From Porphyromonadaceae bacterium UBA7180 (GTDB lineage Bacteria > Bacteroidota > Bacteroidia > Bacteroidales > Muribaculaceae), in contig DKVK01000075.1 in assembly GCA_002491165.1 (NCBI GenBank), forward strand, positions 1 to 10,215: a stretch of DNA of 10,215 nt. Direction: 5' to 3'. The translations under genes were made by a program, and so were the position numbers. Below are positions 1 through 6,578 of this stretch, one piece after another. The first letter of the stretch is position 1. Every line of letters begins with the position of its first letter. The notes beneath the pieces are model-generated. The model was not told the origin of the DNA. It was given only the letters and a program-made list of their open reading frames with translations, and ran no database searches.

Positions 1-324
1 GAGAACATCGCCGACCAGGGCGGCCTCCGCGTATCCATGACGGCTCTCGAAGACGCCTACAAACAGAAAGGCGAGGATATCAACGCCGACCGCATCGACG
101 GCCTCACCCCCCGGCAGGCGTTCTACATGAACTACGCCAATATCTGGGCACAGAACATCCGCGACGAGGAAAAACGCGCCCTCACCGTCGGCGACGTACA
201 CTCGCTCTCCGAGAACCGCGTGAACGTGACGCTGCGCAACATCACCCCGTTCTTCCAGGCTTTCGACATCAAGGAGGGCGACAAGCTCTACCGTCCCGCC
301 GAAGAGCAGATCATCATCTGGTAA
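1..324 (+). CDS. M13 family (neprilysin/PepO-like) metallopeptidase, C-terminal part
   Basis: This is the 3' end of a zinc endopeptidase gene whose start lies before the window; 107 codons are visible, read in frame from base 1. The visible protein opens with ENIADQGG. In family M13 the ENxxD motif supplies the third zinc ligand (Glu) and an Asp that orients a catalytic histidine. The rest matches the M13 C-terminal fold: QAFYMNYANIWAQNIRDEE (codons 42-60), then an RVNVTLRN segment, the FFQAFDIKEGDKLY stretch, and a terminal Trp. Most M13 enzymes end in a short Cys-x-x-Trp; here the end is IIIW, so that cysteine is absent, as in some bacterial members. The HExxH zinc motif should lie upstream and cannot be checked. 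Bacteroidales relatives are usually secreted or lipid-anchored and cut peptides in the periplasm or outside the cell. A terminator follows 46 bp after the stop, so this gene probably ends its transcription unit. Confidence 0.93.
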   Translation, partial: ENIADQGGLRVSMTALEDAYKQKGEDINADRIDGLTPRQAFYMNYANIWAQNIRDEEKRALTVGDVHSLSENRVNVTLRNITPFFQAFDIKEGDKLYRPAEEQIIIW

Positions 325-370
325 CGGCCACCCGCAGAGACGGCTTTTTTGAAAAATATTCAACATTACA

Positions 371-413
371 GGATTGCCGGACACCACCGCTCGGCAGTCC
401 TTGTTTTCTTTTT
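371..413 (+). terminator. Rho-independent terminator after the M13 peptidase gene
   Basis: A hairpin is visible with arms GGATTGCCG (371-379) and CGGCAGTCC (392-400). These give nine pairs, one of them G-U, around a 12-base loop. A T-rich run, TTGTTTTCTTTTT, follows at 401-413. The position, 46 bp past the peptidase stop and before the SPFH gene, suits a terminator that separates the two genes. The preceding 325-370 stretch is AT-rich with a T6 run and shows only a weak GCC/GGC pairing. I see no canonical TAnnTTTG promoter for the next gene in this gap. Confidence 0.75.
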
Positions 414-432
414 AAACCTATAACACAGAATT

Positions 433-1359
433 ATGAACGAGACAAAAGAGACCAACCGTGAGTATGAGTTCCGCGGGCTGCAAATGAACGGATTCGCGAT
501 GATATTCTTCACCTTCATCCTCATACCCATCCTCATAGGCTTTTGCTGGGTCAGCGGCATGGACGAAGGGCTTGCCGCCGTGTGCTCTACCATTCTTGCC
601 ATCATCTTCGTACTGGGCACCATCGGCTACGTAGTGCAGCAACCCAACGAGGCGCGCGTCATGATTTTCTTCGGCAAATATGTGGGCACGCTCCGCAAGG
701 AGGGCTACATGTGGGTCAACCCCTTCGTCAGCCGCAAGAAGCTCTCGCTGCGTATCCGCAACATGGACATCGATCCCATCAAGGTCAACGACAAGGTGGG
801 TAACCCGGTGCTCATCGGCATGGTACTCGTATGGAGGATAAAGGACACCTACCGCGTGGTCTTCGACCTCGACTCGCAGTCGCTCGGAGCCGCGGGAGGC
901 ATCAACAACGCAGCCCTCGAACACTTCGTGCGCATACAGAGCGACGCCGCCTTGCGCGAAGTCACCGGGCAGTTCGCATACGACAAAACCACCGAACACG
1001 ACGAGGAACTCACCCTGCGCGACGGCGGCGATGAAATCAACGAACTTCTTGAGCGCAAAATCAACGAGCGCCTCGCCATGGCCGGCATCGAGGTAGTGGA
1101 AGCGCGCCTCAACTACCTTGCCTACGCACCGGAAATCGCGGCGGTAATGCTCCGCCGCCAACAGGCGGCAGCCATCATCACGGCACGCGAAAAGATAGTG
1201 GAAGGCGCGGTATCTATGGTAGAAATGGCGCTCTCCGACATCGAGAAGCGCGGCATAGTACGCCTTTCGGAAGAGAAGAAAGCCGACATGGTGGGCAATC
1301 TCCTCATGATACTATGCAGCGACGACGCCGCCCAGCCCGTTATCCCCACCAACGCCTGA
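433..1359 (+). CDS. SPFH/band-7 domain membrane protein
   Basis: This 308-residue protein belongs to the stomatin/prohibitin/flotillin/HflK (SPFH) superfamily, whose members form oligomeric membrane scaffolds around proteases, channels or lipid domains. The sequence shows two hydrophobic segments near the N-terminus (about residues 20-40 and 47-68). A band-7 core follows from about residue 71: QQPNEARVMIFFGKYVGT, then GYMWVNPF and an RIRNMDID strand typical of the domain start. A charged helical stretch (about 186-250) contains ERKINERLAMAGIEVVEARL, a well conserved SPFH segment. The tail, from about residue 251, is helical with no recognised domain. The gene stands alone between two terminators. 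No protease, NfeD-like partner or small Arc-type DNA-binding gene is adjacent, so its client is unknown. The start at 433 precedes the first membrane helix sensibly and there is no clear Shine-Dalgarno. Family assignment is confident; the precise role is not. Confidence 0.93.
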   Translation: MNETKETNREYEFRGLQMNGFAMIFFTFILIPILIGFCWVSGMDEGLAAVCSTILAIIFVLGTIGYVVQQPNEARVMIFFGKYVGTLRKEGYMWVNPFVSRKKLSLRIRNMDIDPIKVNDKVGNPVLIGMVLVWRIKDTYRVVFDLDSQSLGAAGGINNAALEHFVRIQSDAALREVTGQFAYDKTTEHDEELTLRDGGDEINELLERKINERLAMAGIEVVEARLNYLAYAPEIAAVMLRRQQAAAIITAREKIVEGAVSMVEMALSDIEKRGIVRLSEEKKADMVGNLLMILCSDDAAQPVIPTNA

Positions 1360-1373
1360 AACGAGCTTCCGTC

Positions 1374-1400
1374 ACATAAATTACATAAATCACATACATC
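1374..1400. repeat. Three imperfect 9-bp tandem repeats
   Basis: Three adjacent 9-mers read ACATAAATT (1374-1382), ACATAAATC (1383-1391) and ACATACATC (1392-1400), and a partial ACA follows. They form an AT-rich patch in the 89-bp gap between the convergent SPFH and trkH genes. No function is apparent. It may simply be slippage-prone intergenic sequence. Confidence 0.6.
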
Positions 1401-1423
1401 ACAATCTCAAACTCCCGTAGTCC

Positions 1424-1457
1424 AAGGCCTGCGCTCCGTTCGCAGGCCTTACTTTTT
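1424..1457 (+). terminator. Rho-independent terminator after the SPFH gene
   Basis: A perfect 10-bp stem, AAGGCCTGCG (1424-1433) with CGCAGGCCTT (1441-1450), closes a 7-base loop. ACTTTTT follows on the plus strand. It lies 64 bp past the SPFH stop and its right arm overlaps the last two bases of trkH, which is read from the other side. On the minus strand no T-run follows the stem, so it probably works mainly for the plus-strand gene, though the stem could still act as a 3' end stabiliser for the trkH message. Confidence 0.7.
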
Positions 1458-2978
1458 CCAGAAGACGGGCATGAACCAAAGGAGGATTGTGTAGAGTTCG
1501 AGACGCCCTATCAGCATTATCAGCGAAAGCACCCATTTGCCGGCATCCGGCACCATCATATAGTTGCCCCCTATCCCGGTGGCTTCCGTCCCCAACCCCG
1601 TATTGGAGATACATGACAGGGCACAGAAGAAGCTGTCGGCCAACGGCATCCCCAACAGGATAAGCACCGTCCCTCCCATGAATATCACGGCCACATAGAG
1701 GAACAGGAAGCCTAACACTTTGGCTACCAGGGTTGTGGGCGTCCCTTTGCCGTTCATGGAGATTGTAGTGACGGCATTGGGGTGCATGAGCTTGTAAAAC
1801 TCGTTTTTCAGGAATTTTATCATCACGATGACACGGTCTATCTTCGCGCCGCCCGAAGTGCTTCCCGCACATGCCCCGACGAACATCATCAATGTCATTA
1901 CCACAGTGGCGAGGGCACCCCAATCCTTGAAGTTAGGCTCCGTAAGTCCGGTGGATGAAAGGATGGAGACGGCCTGGAAAAGTGGCGAAATGGTAAGGTC
2001 TTTCACGCTCCGCGCCTCGTGGTTGATAACTATATTTATGCAGAGAAGCACATAGCATACTGCAACTATCCCCAGATACCATTTAAAGGTATCGTTGCGC
2101 AGCGTGGTTCGGAACTCCCCGTGTATCATCTTGTAAATCAGGGCGAAGTTGACGCCGCCCAGGAACATGAACACCGTGGCCACTATCTTTATATAAAGCG
2201 AGGTGCCCACAACCTGCGACATGTCGGAAGTGGCGAAACCTCCCGTCGACATCGTTGACAGCCCGTAGCACACGGCGTCGAAGAAGTCCATGTCCGAGAA
2301 GCAGAGGAATACTATCAGCAGCGTTGTCAGCGCCAGGTAAACCATCCACAGCGACTTGGCGGTAGAGGATACGCGCGGGCGCAGCTTGTCGTGCGTAATG
2401 CCGGTCACCTCCGCGTTGAAGAGCTGTATACCGCCCTGATAGTTGAGCATCGGCACCACGGCAAGGGTAAACAGGATGATACCCATACCCCCTATCCACT
2501 GCACCACGCAGCGCCACAGCAGAATCCCTTTAGGCACACCTTCGAGCGTGGCCAGCACCGAAGCACCGGTGGTAGTGAATCCCGATATTGTCTCGAAAAA
2601 CGCGTCGGTCACGGAGAGGTGGGTACCGCTCATCAGGAAGGGGAGCATCCCGAAGAGCGACATTATGATCCACGTCAAGCCGGTCAGCAGTATGGCCTCG
2701 CGCTTGCGCATGTCGCGGTTGCGGGGGCGTATGTTCACCAGCCCCACTCCCGTAACGAGCGTCACCAGGGCGGCATACAGGAAATCTACCGCCACCTTTT
2801 CATGCAGGATGAAGCTCACGACCATAGGTATGAGCATGAAGGCCGTCTCTATGAGCAGCAGGAACCCGAGCACCTTGAGCAGCATCAGGAAATTGATGTA
2901 CGAATACTTGCGTAGCTCAGGCGGCTTCCGGTTGAAGAGGCCGCGCTTTTTACTTGTTGTCACCCTACTGCCTGCCAT
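1449..2978 (-). CDS. trkH: TrkH-family potassium uptake protein, pore subunit
   Basis: This 509-residue inner-membrane protein is the potassium-translocating subunit of a Trk system. It has four repeated M1-P-M2 units, each with a selectivity-filter glycine. The filter segments are visible in order: TTTGAS (135-140), STMSTGGFA (241-249), SILSSTGLTE (338-347) and SCISNTGLG (455-463). The conserved intramembrane loop GACAGSTSGGAKIDR lies at 368-382. Arg492, in GRLELY near the C-terminus, matches the conserved M2 arginine thought to block the pore in the TrkH family. The length fits the family (about 480-510). The N-terminus is short and basic (TTSKKRGLFNRK), as expected for a cytoplasmic tail. 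The gene starts 9 bp after trkA; the purine-rich GGGAGAGG just before the ATG may help initiation. It ends the dxs-trkA-trkH operon. The pair is expected to import K+ driven by the membrane potential or ion gradients, gated by nucleotide binding to TrkA. Confidence 0.96.
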   Translation of the reverse strand: MAGSRVTTSKKRGLFNRKPPELRKYSYINFLMLLKVLGFLLLIETAFMLIPMVVSFILHEKVAVDFLYAALVTLVTGVGLVNIRPRNRDMRKREAILLTGLTWIIMSLFGMLPFLMSGTHLSVTDAFFETISGFTTTGASVLATLEGVPKGILLWRCVVQWIGGMGIILFTLAVVPMLNYQGGIQLFNAEVTGITHDKLRPRVSSTAKSLWMVYLALTTLLIVFLCFSDMDFFDAVCYGLSTMSTGGFATSDMSQVVGTSLYIKIVATVFMFLGGVNFALIYKMIHGEFRTTLRNDTFKWYLGIVAVCYVLLCINIVINHEARSVKDLTISPLFQAVSILSSTGLTEPNFKDWGALATVVMTLMMFVGACAGSTSGGAKIDRVIVMIKFLKNEFYKLMHPNAVTTISMNGKGTPTTLVAKVLGFLFLYVAVIFMGGTVLILLGMPLADSFFCALSCISNTGLGTEATGIGGNYMMVPDAGKWVLSLIMLIGRLELYTILLWFMPVFWKK

Positions 2979-2987
2979 ACCTCTCCC

Positions 2988-4319
2988 TTAATAAAACCAT
3001 TTCTCTATCTTATGGATAAACCCGTGGAGGCAGAAAACCACCACATAGTCGCCTTCCTGTATCTGCGTGCTTCCGTTCACGAGGTAGCACCGGCCGTCGC
3101 GCACCAGGGCAGCCAGCGTCATTTCAGACGGGAGCCTCAGCTTGCGCACCGGCTCGCGCGTTATCTTGGCGTTCTTCTTGACCAGCAGTTCCCCCGCGTC
3201 TGCGTTCGCCAGCGAGAGGCATTTGGCATTCTCCTCGTCGGCATCGAGAAGCAACTGGAAGATATAGCTCGACGCCAGCAGCTTCTTGTTTATTATAGTA
3301 CCGATATTGAGGTTCTCGGCCTGCGAGATGAATTGCAGGTTCTCGACATTGGCCACGGTCTTGGGCACCGTAAACTCCTTGGCGGTCATGCAGGCCAGGA
3401 TATTGGCTTCCGAGGAATCGGTCAGCGCCATGAAAGCGTCGTATTGCGAAGTATTGTTCTCGCGCAGCACATCCACGTCCAGGCCGTCGCCGCACACTAT
3501 CTCGCAGTCGGGCAACATCGTGGCCAGATGCTCGCACTTGTCGCGGTCTTCGTCTATGATTTTTATATGGTATTTGTCGTGATAAACCGTAGCGAAGCGT
3601 TCGGCTATGTCGCTGCCGCCGATTATCATGAGCCGCTTCATGGAGCGCTTGCGTTTGCCGCAAAGGGTGCGGACATTCTCTATGAACTGCGGCGTAGTTA
3701 CGAAGTAAAGCATGTCGCCGGGCTCAATGAAGTCGTTGCCGCGCGGTATGATGGTCTCGTTATTGCGCTTTATGGCCACGATATTGAACTCCGCCGTACC
3801 GGGGATGTCTTTTATCTGTTTCCCTTCCAGGTCATTGTCTTGTGTGAGCCTTACCCCTATCAGCAGGAGTTGCCCGTTATGGAGTTCGCCCCAATAGCGA
3901 GCCCAGTTATGGCGCAGCGACACGTCTATCTCAAGAGCGGCCAGGTGTTCCGGGTAAATCAGGGTGTCGGCGCCTATCTCTTTGAGCACCTTGCGGTTGT
4001 CATCGTCAAGGAACTCGGCGTTGTCTATACGCGCCACCGTCTTCTTGGCGCCGAGCTTCTTAGCTATTGAGCACGCAGTTATGTTACGCGTCTCGTAAGG
4101 GGTGACCGCTATATAGAGGTCGGTGTCAGAGATTCCCATGTCGCGCATGGTCTCGAGCGAGGATGCCGAGCCGTTCCACGTCATCAGGTTATAGTTGGCG
4201 TCGATAATGTCGAGGCGGCGTTGGTCGCTGTCTATCAGGATTATGTCCTGGTCTTCGTTGGAGAGCATCTTGGCGAGGTGCGTCCCCACCTCCCCGGCTC
4301 CGGCTATGATTATCTTCAT
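2988..4319 (-). CDS. trkA: Trk system potassium transporter TrkA, NAD-binding regulatory subunit
   Basis: This 443-residue cytoplasmic protein gates the TrkH pore. It has the classic duplicated layout. A first RCK_N Rossmann domain (about 1-125) carries GAGEVG at residues 7-12 and an Asp-rich strand end (ILIDSD) for NAD(H) ribose binding. A first RCK_C domain covers about 137-220, a second RCK_N about 229-345, and a second RCK_C about 365-443. In the second half the glycine loop reads GGSDIA, with the last glycine replaced, so nucleotide binding there may be altered. I chose the start at 4319 because the Rossmann strand MKIIIAGAGEVG begins there; a further upstream start in the same frame would run 187 codons through dxs with no homologous content. 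Its ATG overlaps the dxs stop as ATGA, implying translational coupling. trkH follows after 9 bp, which supports joint production of the two Trk subunits. The length matches E. coli TrkA (about 458). Confidence 0.96.
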   Translation of the reverse strand: MKIIIAGAGEVGTHLAKMLSNEDQDIILIDSDQRRLDIIDANYNLMTWNGSASSLETMRDMGISDTDLYIAVTPYETRNITACSIAKKLGAKKTVARIDNAEFLDDDNRKVLKEIGADTLIYPEHLAALEIDVSLRHNWARYWGELHNGQLLLIGVRLTQDNDLEGKQIKDIPGTAEFNIVAIKRNNETIIPRGNDFIEPGDMLYFVTTPQFIENVRTLCGKRKRSMKRLMIIGGSDIAERFATVYHDKYHIKIIDEDRDKCEHLATMLPDCEIVCGDGLDVDVLRENNTSQYDAFMALTDSSEANILACMTAKEFTVPKTVANVENLQFISQAENLNIGTIINKKLLASSYIFQLLLDADEENAKCLSLANADAGELLVKKNAKITREPVRKLRLPSEMTLAALVRDGRCYLVNGSTQIQEGDYVVVFCLHGFIHKIEKWFY

Positions 4320-6250
4320 TGCAGCGGACGGGTTATCTGTGCCACAATATCTGCCACGCCATATCCGCACAGCTTCTTGAGCTGCTCCACGGTACCTTGG
4401 TGTACCCACTTGTCGCCGACTCCGAGACGCACCACGGGGATTGTTCCGAAGCCGTTCTCGGTGAGGGAACGGGTCACCGCCGCGCCGAGGCCGCCGGTAG
4501 TGCTTCCGTCTTCGAGGGTAATGATACGTTTGTGGGTAGAGGCAACTTCGCGGAGCAACTCTCCGTCGATGGGTTTCAGCCACACCATATCGTAGACATC
4601 GGCCTTGACACCTTGTTCGATAGCGAGTTCCGCAGCTTTCAGTGCGTCGTTTCCTTCGGGACCTATTGAGAGCACGGCCACGTCGGCGGTGCCGTCGCCC
4701 GCTATGCGTTCCCCTTTGCCGACCTCTATCGGCCGCATCGGCGTTTTCCAGTCGGGGGTCGTCGCCTTTCCCCGCGGATAACGTATGGCCAGCGGGCCGT
4801 CGAGTTCCAGCGAGGTGCGCATCAGGTTGCGCAGCGCCTCTTCGGTGCGCGGCGAAGCTATCCTCATTCCCGGGATGCATGAGAGGTAAGCGAGGTCGAA
4901 GAGGCCGTGGTGCGTCACGCCGTCCTCCCCCACTATTCCGGCGCGGTCGATGCAGAAAGTCACCGGCAGCCCTGCGATGGCCACATCGTGGATTATATTG
5001 TCATAGGCGCGTTGCAGGAAGGAGGAGTATATCGCCACGAAAGGACGTTTTCCGGCCGAAGCGAGTCCTCCGGCGAAGGTTACGGCATGACCTTCGGAGA
5101 TTCCGACGTCGAACGCGCGCGCGGGGTATTTCTTCAGCATGAGGTTCATCGACGTGCCCGACGGCATTGCCGCCGTTATTCCCATCACGCGCTCGTCTTG
5201 GTCGGCCAACTCCACCAGGGTATTACCGAAAACCTGCTGCCACAGCGGCGGTTCCCCTTCGGTAGGTTTCTTAAGCCTCTCGCCGGTCTCGGGGTCGAAT
5301 TTACCGGGTGCGTGCCACGTCGTCGGGTTCTTCTCGGCCTCCTCGAAGCCCTTCCCTTTCACGGTGCGGATATGCAGGATGCGCGGTCCCTCCATATCCT
5401 TGATTTCGTTGAGCACGCGGACAAGGCGCGGCAGGTCGTGGCCGTCTATCGGGCCGAAGTAGCGGATGTTCAGCCCCTCGAAGATGTTCTGTCGCTGCGA
5501 GATGAAAGCCTTGAGCGAGTTGTTAAGGCGCAACAGGAGGCCGCGGCGGTTCTCGTTGATAAGGCCGTGGCGCTTGAAGAAGTTATATGTCTTGAAACGC
5601 CAGCGGTTGTAACCGGCCGACGTCGTGAGTTCAGTAAGGTAACGGTGCAGCGCCCCCACGTTGTCATCTATCGACATATCGTTGTCGTTCAGGATGATAA
5701 GCAGGTTGTTCGGGTTGTTAGAGACGTTGTTAAGCCCCTCGAAGGCCAGTCCGCCGCTTATCGATGCGTCGCCTATCACGGCCACGGTCTTTCGGTCGCG
5801 GTTCTCGGGGGTATTGCGGTCGGCGATGGCCATACCGAGGGCGGCGGAAATGGAATTGGAGGCGTGCCCGGCCATAAAGGTGTCGTAGGGGCTCTCCATC
5901 GGGTTCGGGAAGCCCGATAGGCCGCCGAGCGTGCGGAGCGTGGAGAAACGCTCCTGACGGCCGGTCAGCAACTTATGGGCGTAAGCCTGGTGTCCGACGT
6001 CCCACACTATGCGGTCGTCGGGAGTATTGAAAACGTAATGGAGTGCGACGGTAAGCTCCACGGCGCCCATCGACGAGGCGAAGTGTCCGGGATTCACCGA
6101 GAGGGTTTCTATGATTTTCTGACGGAGTTCCGCGGCCACGGTTTCGAGCCGGTCGGCGGGGAGCTTGCGGAGGTCGGCCGGGCTTTGGATGGCGGGGAGC
6201 AACGGTTCCCCGGACGCCGCCTGCGGATTGTCAACGCTTGTTTTTGTCAT
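4316..6250 (-). CDS. dxs: 1-deoxy-D-xylulose-5-phosphate synthase
   Basis: Dxs joins pyruvate and glyceraldehyde-3-phosphate, using thiamine diphosphate (TPP) and Mg2+, to make DXP, the first step of the MEP isoprenoid pathway and a precursor for thiamine and pyridoxal. The 644-residue protein shows NPGHFASSMGAVELTVALHY (53-72, catalytic-site His56) and WDVGHQAYAHKLLTGR (83-98). The TPP/Mg motif is GDASISGG (160-167) continuing to ILNDNDMSID (186-195). DVGISEGHAVT (381-391) carries Glu386, equivalent to the E. coli Glu370 that activates TPP. DRAGIVGEDGVTHHG (435-449) and YPRGK (491-495) are also present. The N-terminus has about 20 extra residues before the conserved QSPADLRKL. I chose the ATG at 6250 because upstream in-frame codons (to 6307) lie inside the small membrane ORF and read as non-homologous sequence. 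The gene overlaps that ORF by 20 bp and trkA by 4 bp. The GDAS and EGH variants differ from E. coli GDGA and EQH but look lineage-typical. Confidence 0.97.
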   Translation of the reverse strand: MTKTSVDNPQAASGEPLLPAIQSPADLRKLPADRLETVAAELRQKIIETLSVNPGHFASSMGAVELTVALHYVFNTPDDRIVWDVGHQAYAHKLLTGRQERFSTLRTLGGLSGFPNPMESPYDTFMAGHASNSISAALGMAIADRNTPENRDRKTVAVIGDASISGGLAFEGLNNVSNNPNNLLIILNDNDMSIDDNVGALHRYLTELTTSAGYNRWRFKTYNFFKRHGLINENRRGLLLRLNNSLKAFISQRQNIFEGLNIRYFGPIDGHDLPRLVRVLNEIKDMEGPRILHIRTVKGKGFEEAEKNPTTWHAPGKFDPETGERLKKPTEGEPPLWQQVFGNTLVELADQDERVMGITAAMPSGTSMNLMLKKYPARAFDVGISEGHAVTFAGGLASAGKRPFVAIYSSFLQRAYDNIIHDVAIAGLPVTFCIDRAGIVGEDGVTHHGLFDLAYLSCIPGMRIASPRTEEALRNLMRTSLELDGPLAIRYPRGKATTPDWKTPMRPIEVGKGERIAGDGTADVAVLSIGPEGNDALKAAELAIEQGVKADVYDMVWLKPIDGELLREVASTHKRIITLEDGSTTGGLGAAVTRSLTENGFGTIPVVRLGVGDKWVHQGTVEQLKKLCGYGVADIVAQITRPLQ

Positions 6251-6419
6251 TTCTGATGAATTTTTTCCATAAGGGGACAAACACAATGCCACCGGATATG
6301 GCCACAACCAATAAATTGTAGAGGGTTACGCCGCGGGCCACGAGCATATAAACGCACAGACCCACCCAAACCAGGGCAAGCAGGCACAATCCTATATATT
6401 TGACAATGTCCATAACCAA
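6231..6419 (-). CDS. Small two-helix membrane protein of unknown function, first gene of the dxs operon
   Basis: I do not recognise a family for this 62-residue ORF, but it looks like a real small inner-membrane protein. Two hydrophobic segments are visible, about residues 8-28 (YIGLCLLALVWVGLCVYMLVA) and 33-51 (LYNLLVVAISGGIVFVPLW). A basic tail with KKFIRNDKNKR follows, which by the positive-inside rule would place both ends in the cytoplasm. The stop falls 20 bp inside dxs on the same strand, so translation of the two may be coupled. It begins ATG GTT ATG; either methionine (6419 or 6413) could be the start. The GC-rich surroundings make chance hydrophobic ORFs possible, but the clean helix-loop-helix-basic tail pattern and its operon-leading position favour coding. 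The overlapping reading frame at 6247-6465 lacks such a pattern. A membrane role linked to Trk or to isoprenoid products is only a guess. Confidence 0.65.
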   Translation of the reverse strand: MVMDIVKYIGLCLLALVWVGLCVYMLVARGVTLYNLLVVAISGGIVFVPLWKKFIRNDKNKR

Positions 6420-6481
6420 CTGCGAAATTACTCAAAAATCCCCAAACCGCCAAGTCCCCGCCCAAAAATTTATCATCCGCC

Positions 6482-6523
6482 CCGGCCTCGCGCCGTCATT
6501 TTACCACCTTAATACGCGGCCGG
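6482..6523. repeat. Inverted repeat upstream of the ugd promoter
   Basis: CCGGCC (6482-6487) and GGCCGG (6518-6523) are perfect inverted arms, with three more possible pairs (GCG 6490-6492 with CGC 6515-6517) after a two-base bulge, around a roughly 22-base loop. The right arm ends one base before the promoter's TTTG element. It could be a regulator site or an RNA hairpin for neither gene; GC-rich arms this short can also occur by chance. Confidence 0.3.
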
Positions 6524-6524
6524 A

Positions 6525-6556
6525 TTTGGCGGGGTGGAGAATTATTTGTAATTTTG
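6525..6556 (+). promoter_or_regulatory. Bacteroidetes-type sigma-ABfr promoter for the ugd operon
   Basis: TTTG at 6525-6528 (the -33 element) is followed, after exactly 20 bp, by TAATTTTG at 6549-6556, a perfect match to the known Bacteroides -7 consensus TAnnTTTG. The start of transcription would fall around 6560-6563, giving a 5' leader of about 16-19 bases before the ugd ATG at 6579. The surrounding 6539-6578 stretch is markedly AT-rich against a GC-rich background, as expected of a promoter. Confidence 0.7.
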
Positions 6557-6578
6557 TGCTTGTTTTTAAATCGATTTT

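Noticed and set aside
341..358. T6 run followed by GAAAAATATT as a terminator
   Set aside because: The preceding GC pairing is only about three bases; the hairpin at 371-413 is far stronger.
418..1161. Minus-strand ORF (247 codons) opposite the SPFH gene
   Set aside because: Antisense shadow with odd composition (many His, Ala, Asp) and no motifs; the plus frame matches band 7.
3012..4070. Long plus-strand ORF (352 codons) opposite trkA
   Set aside because: Shadow frame; composition rich in Val/His/Ala without motifs, opposite a fully supported trkA.
4320..4880. In-frame upstream extension of trkA by 187 codons
   Set aside because: It runs antiparallel to nothing useful and lies wholly within dxs in another frame; its Arg/His-rich composition matches no TrkA N-terminus, while a canonical Rossmann start begins at 4319.
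4907..5920. Long plus-strand ORF (337 codons) opposite dxs
   Set aside because: Shadow frame of dxs; no domain-like pattern, and the dxs frame is fully supported by catalytic motifs.
6251..6307. Longer dxs start (MWPYPV...) 19 codons upstream
   Set aside because: The extra residues overlap the small membrane ORF more deeply and show no Dxs homology; the ATG at 6250 already leaves about 20 residues before the conserved core.
6247..6465. Alternative 72-codon minus-strand ORF overlapping the small membrane ORF
   Set aside because: It lacks coherent hydrophobic segments or a basic tail; the 6231-6419 frame is far more protein-like.
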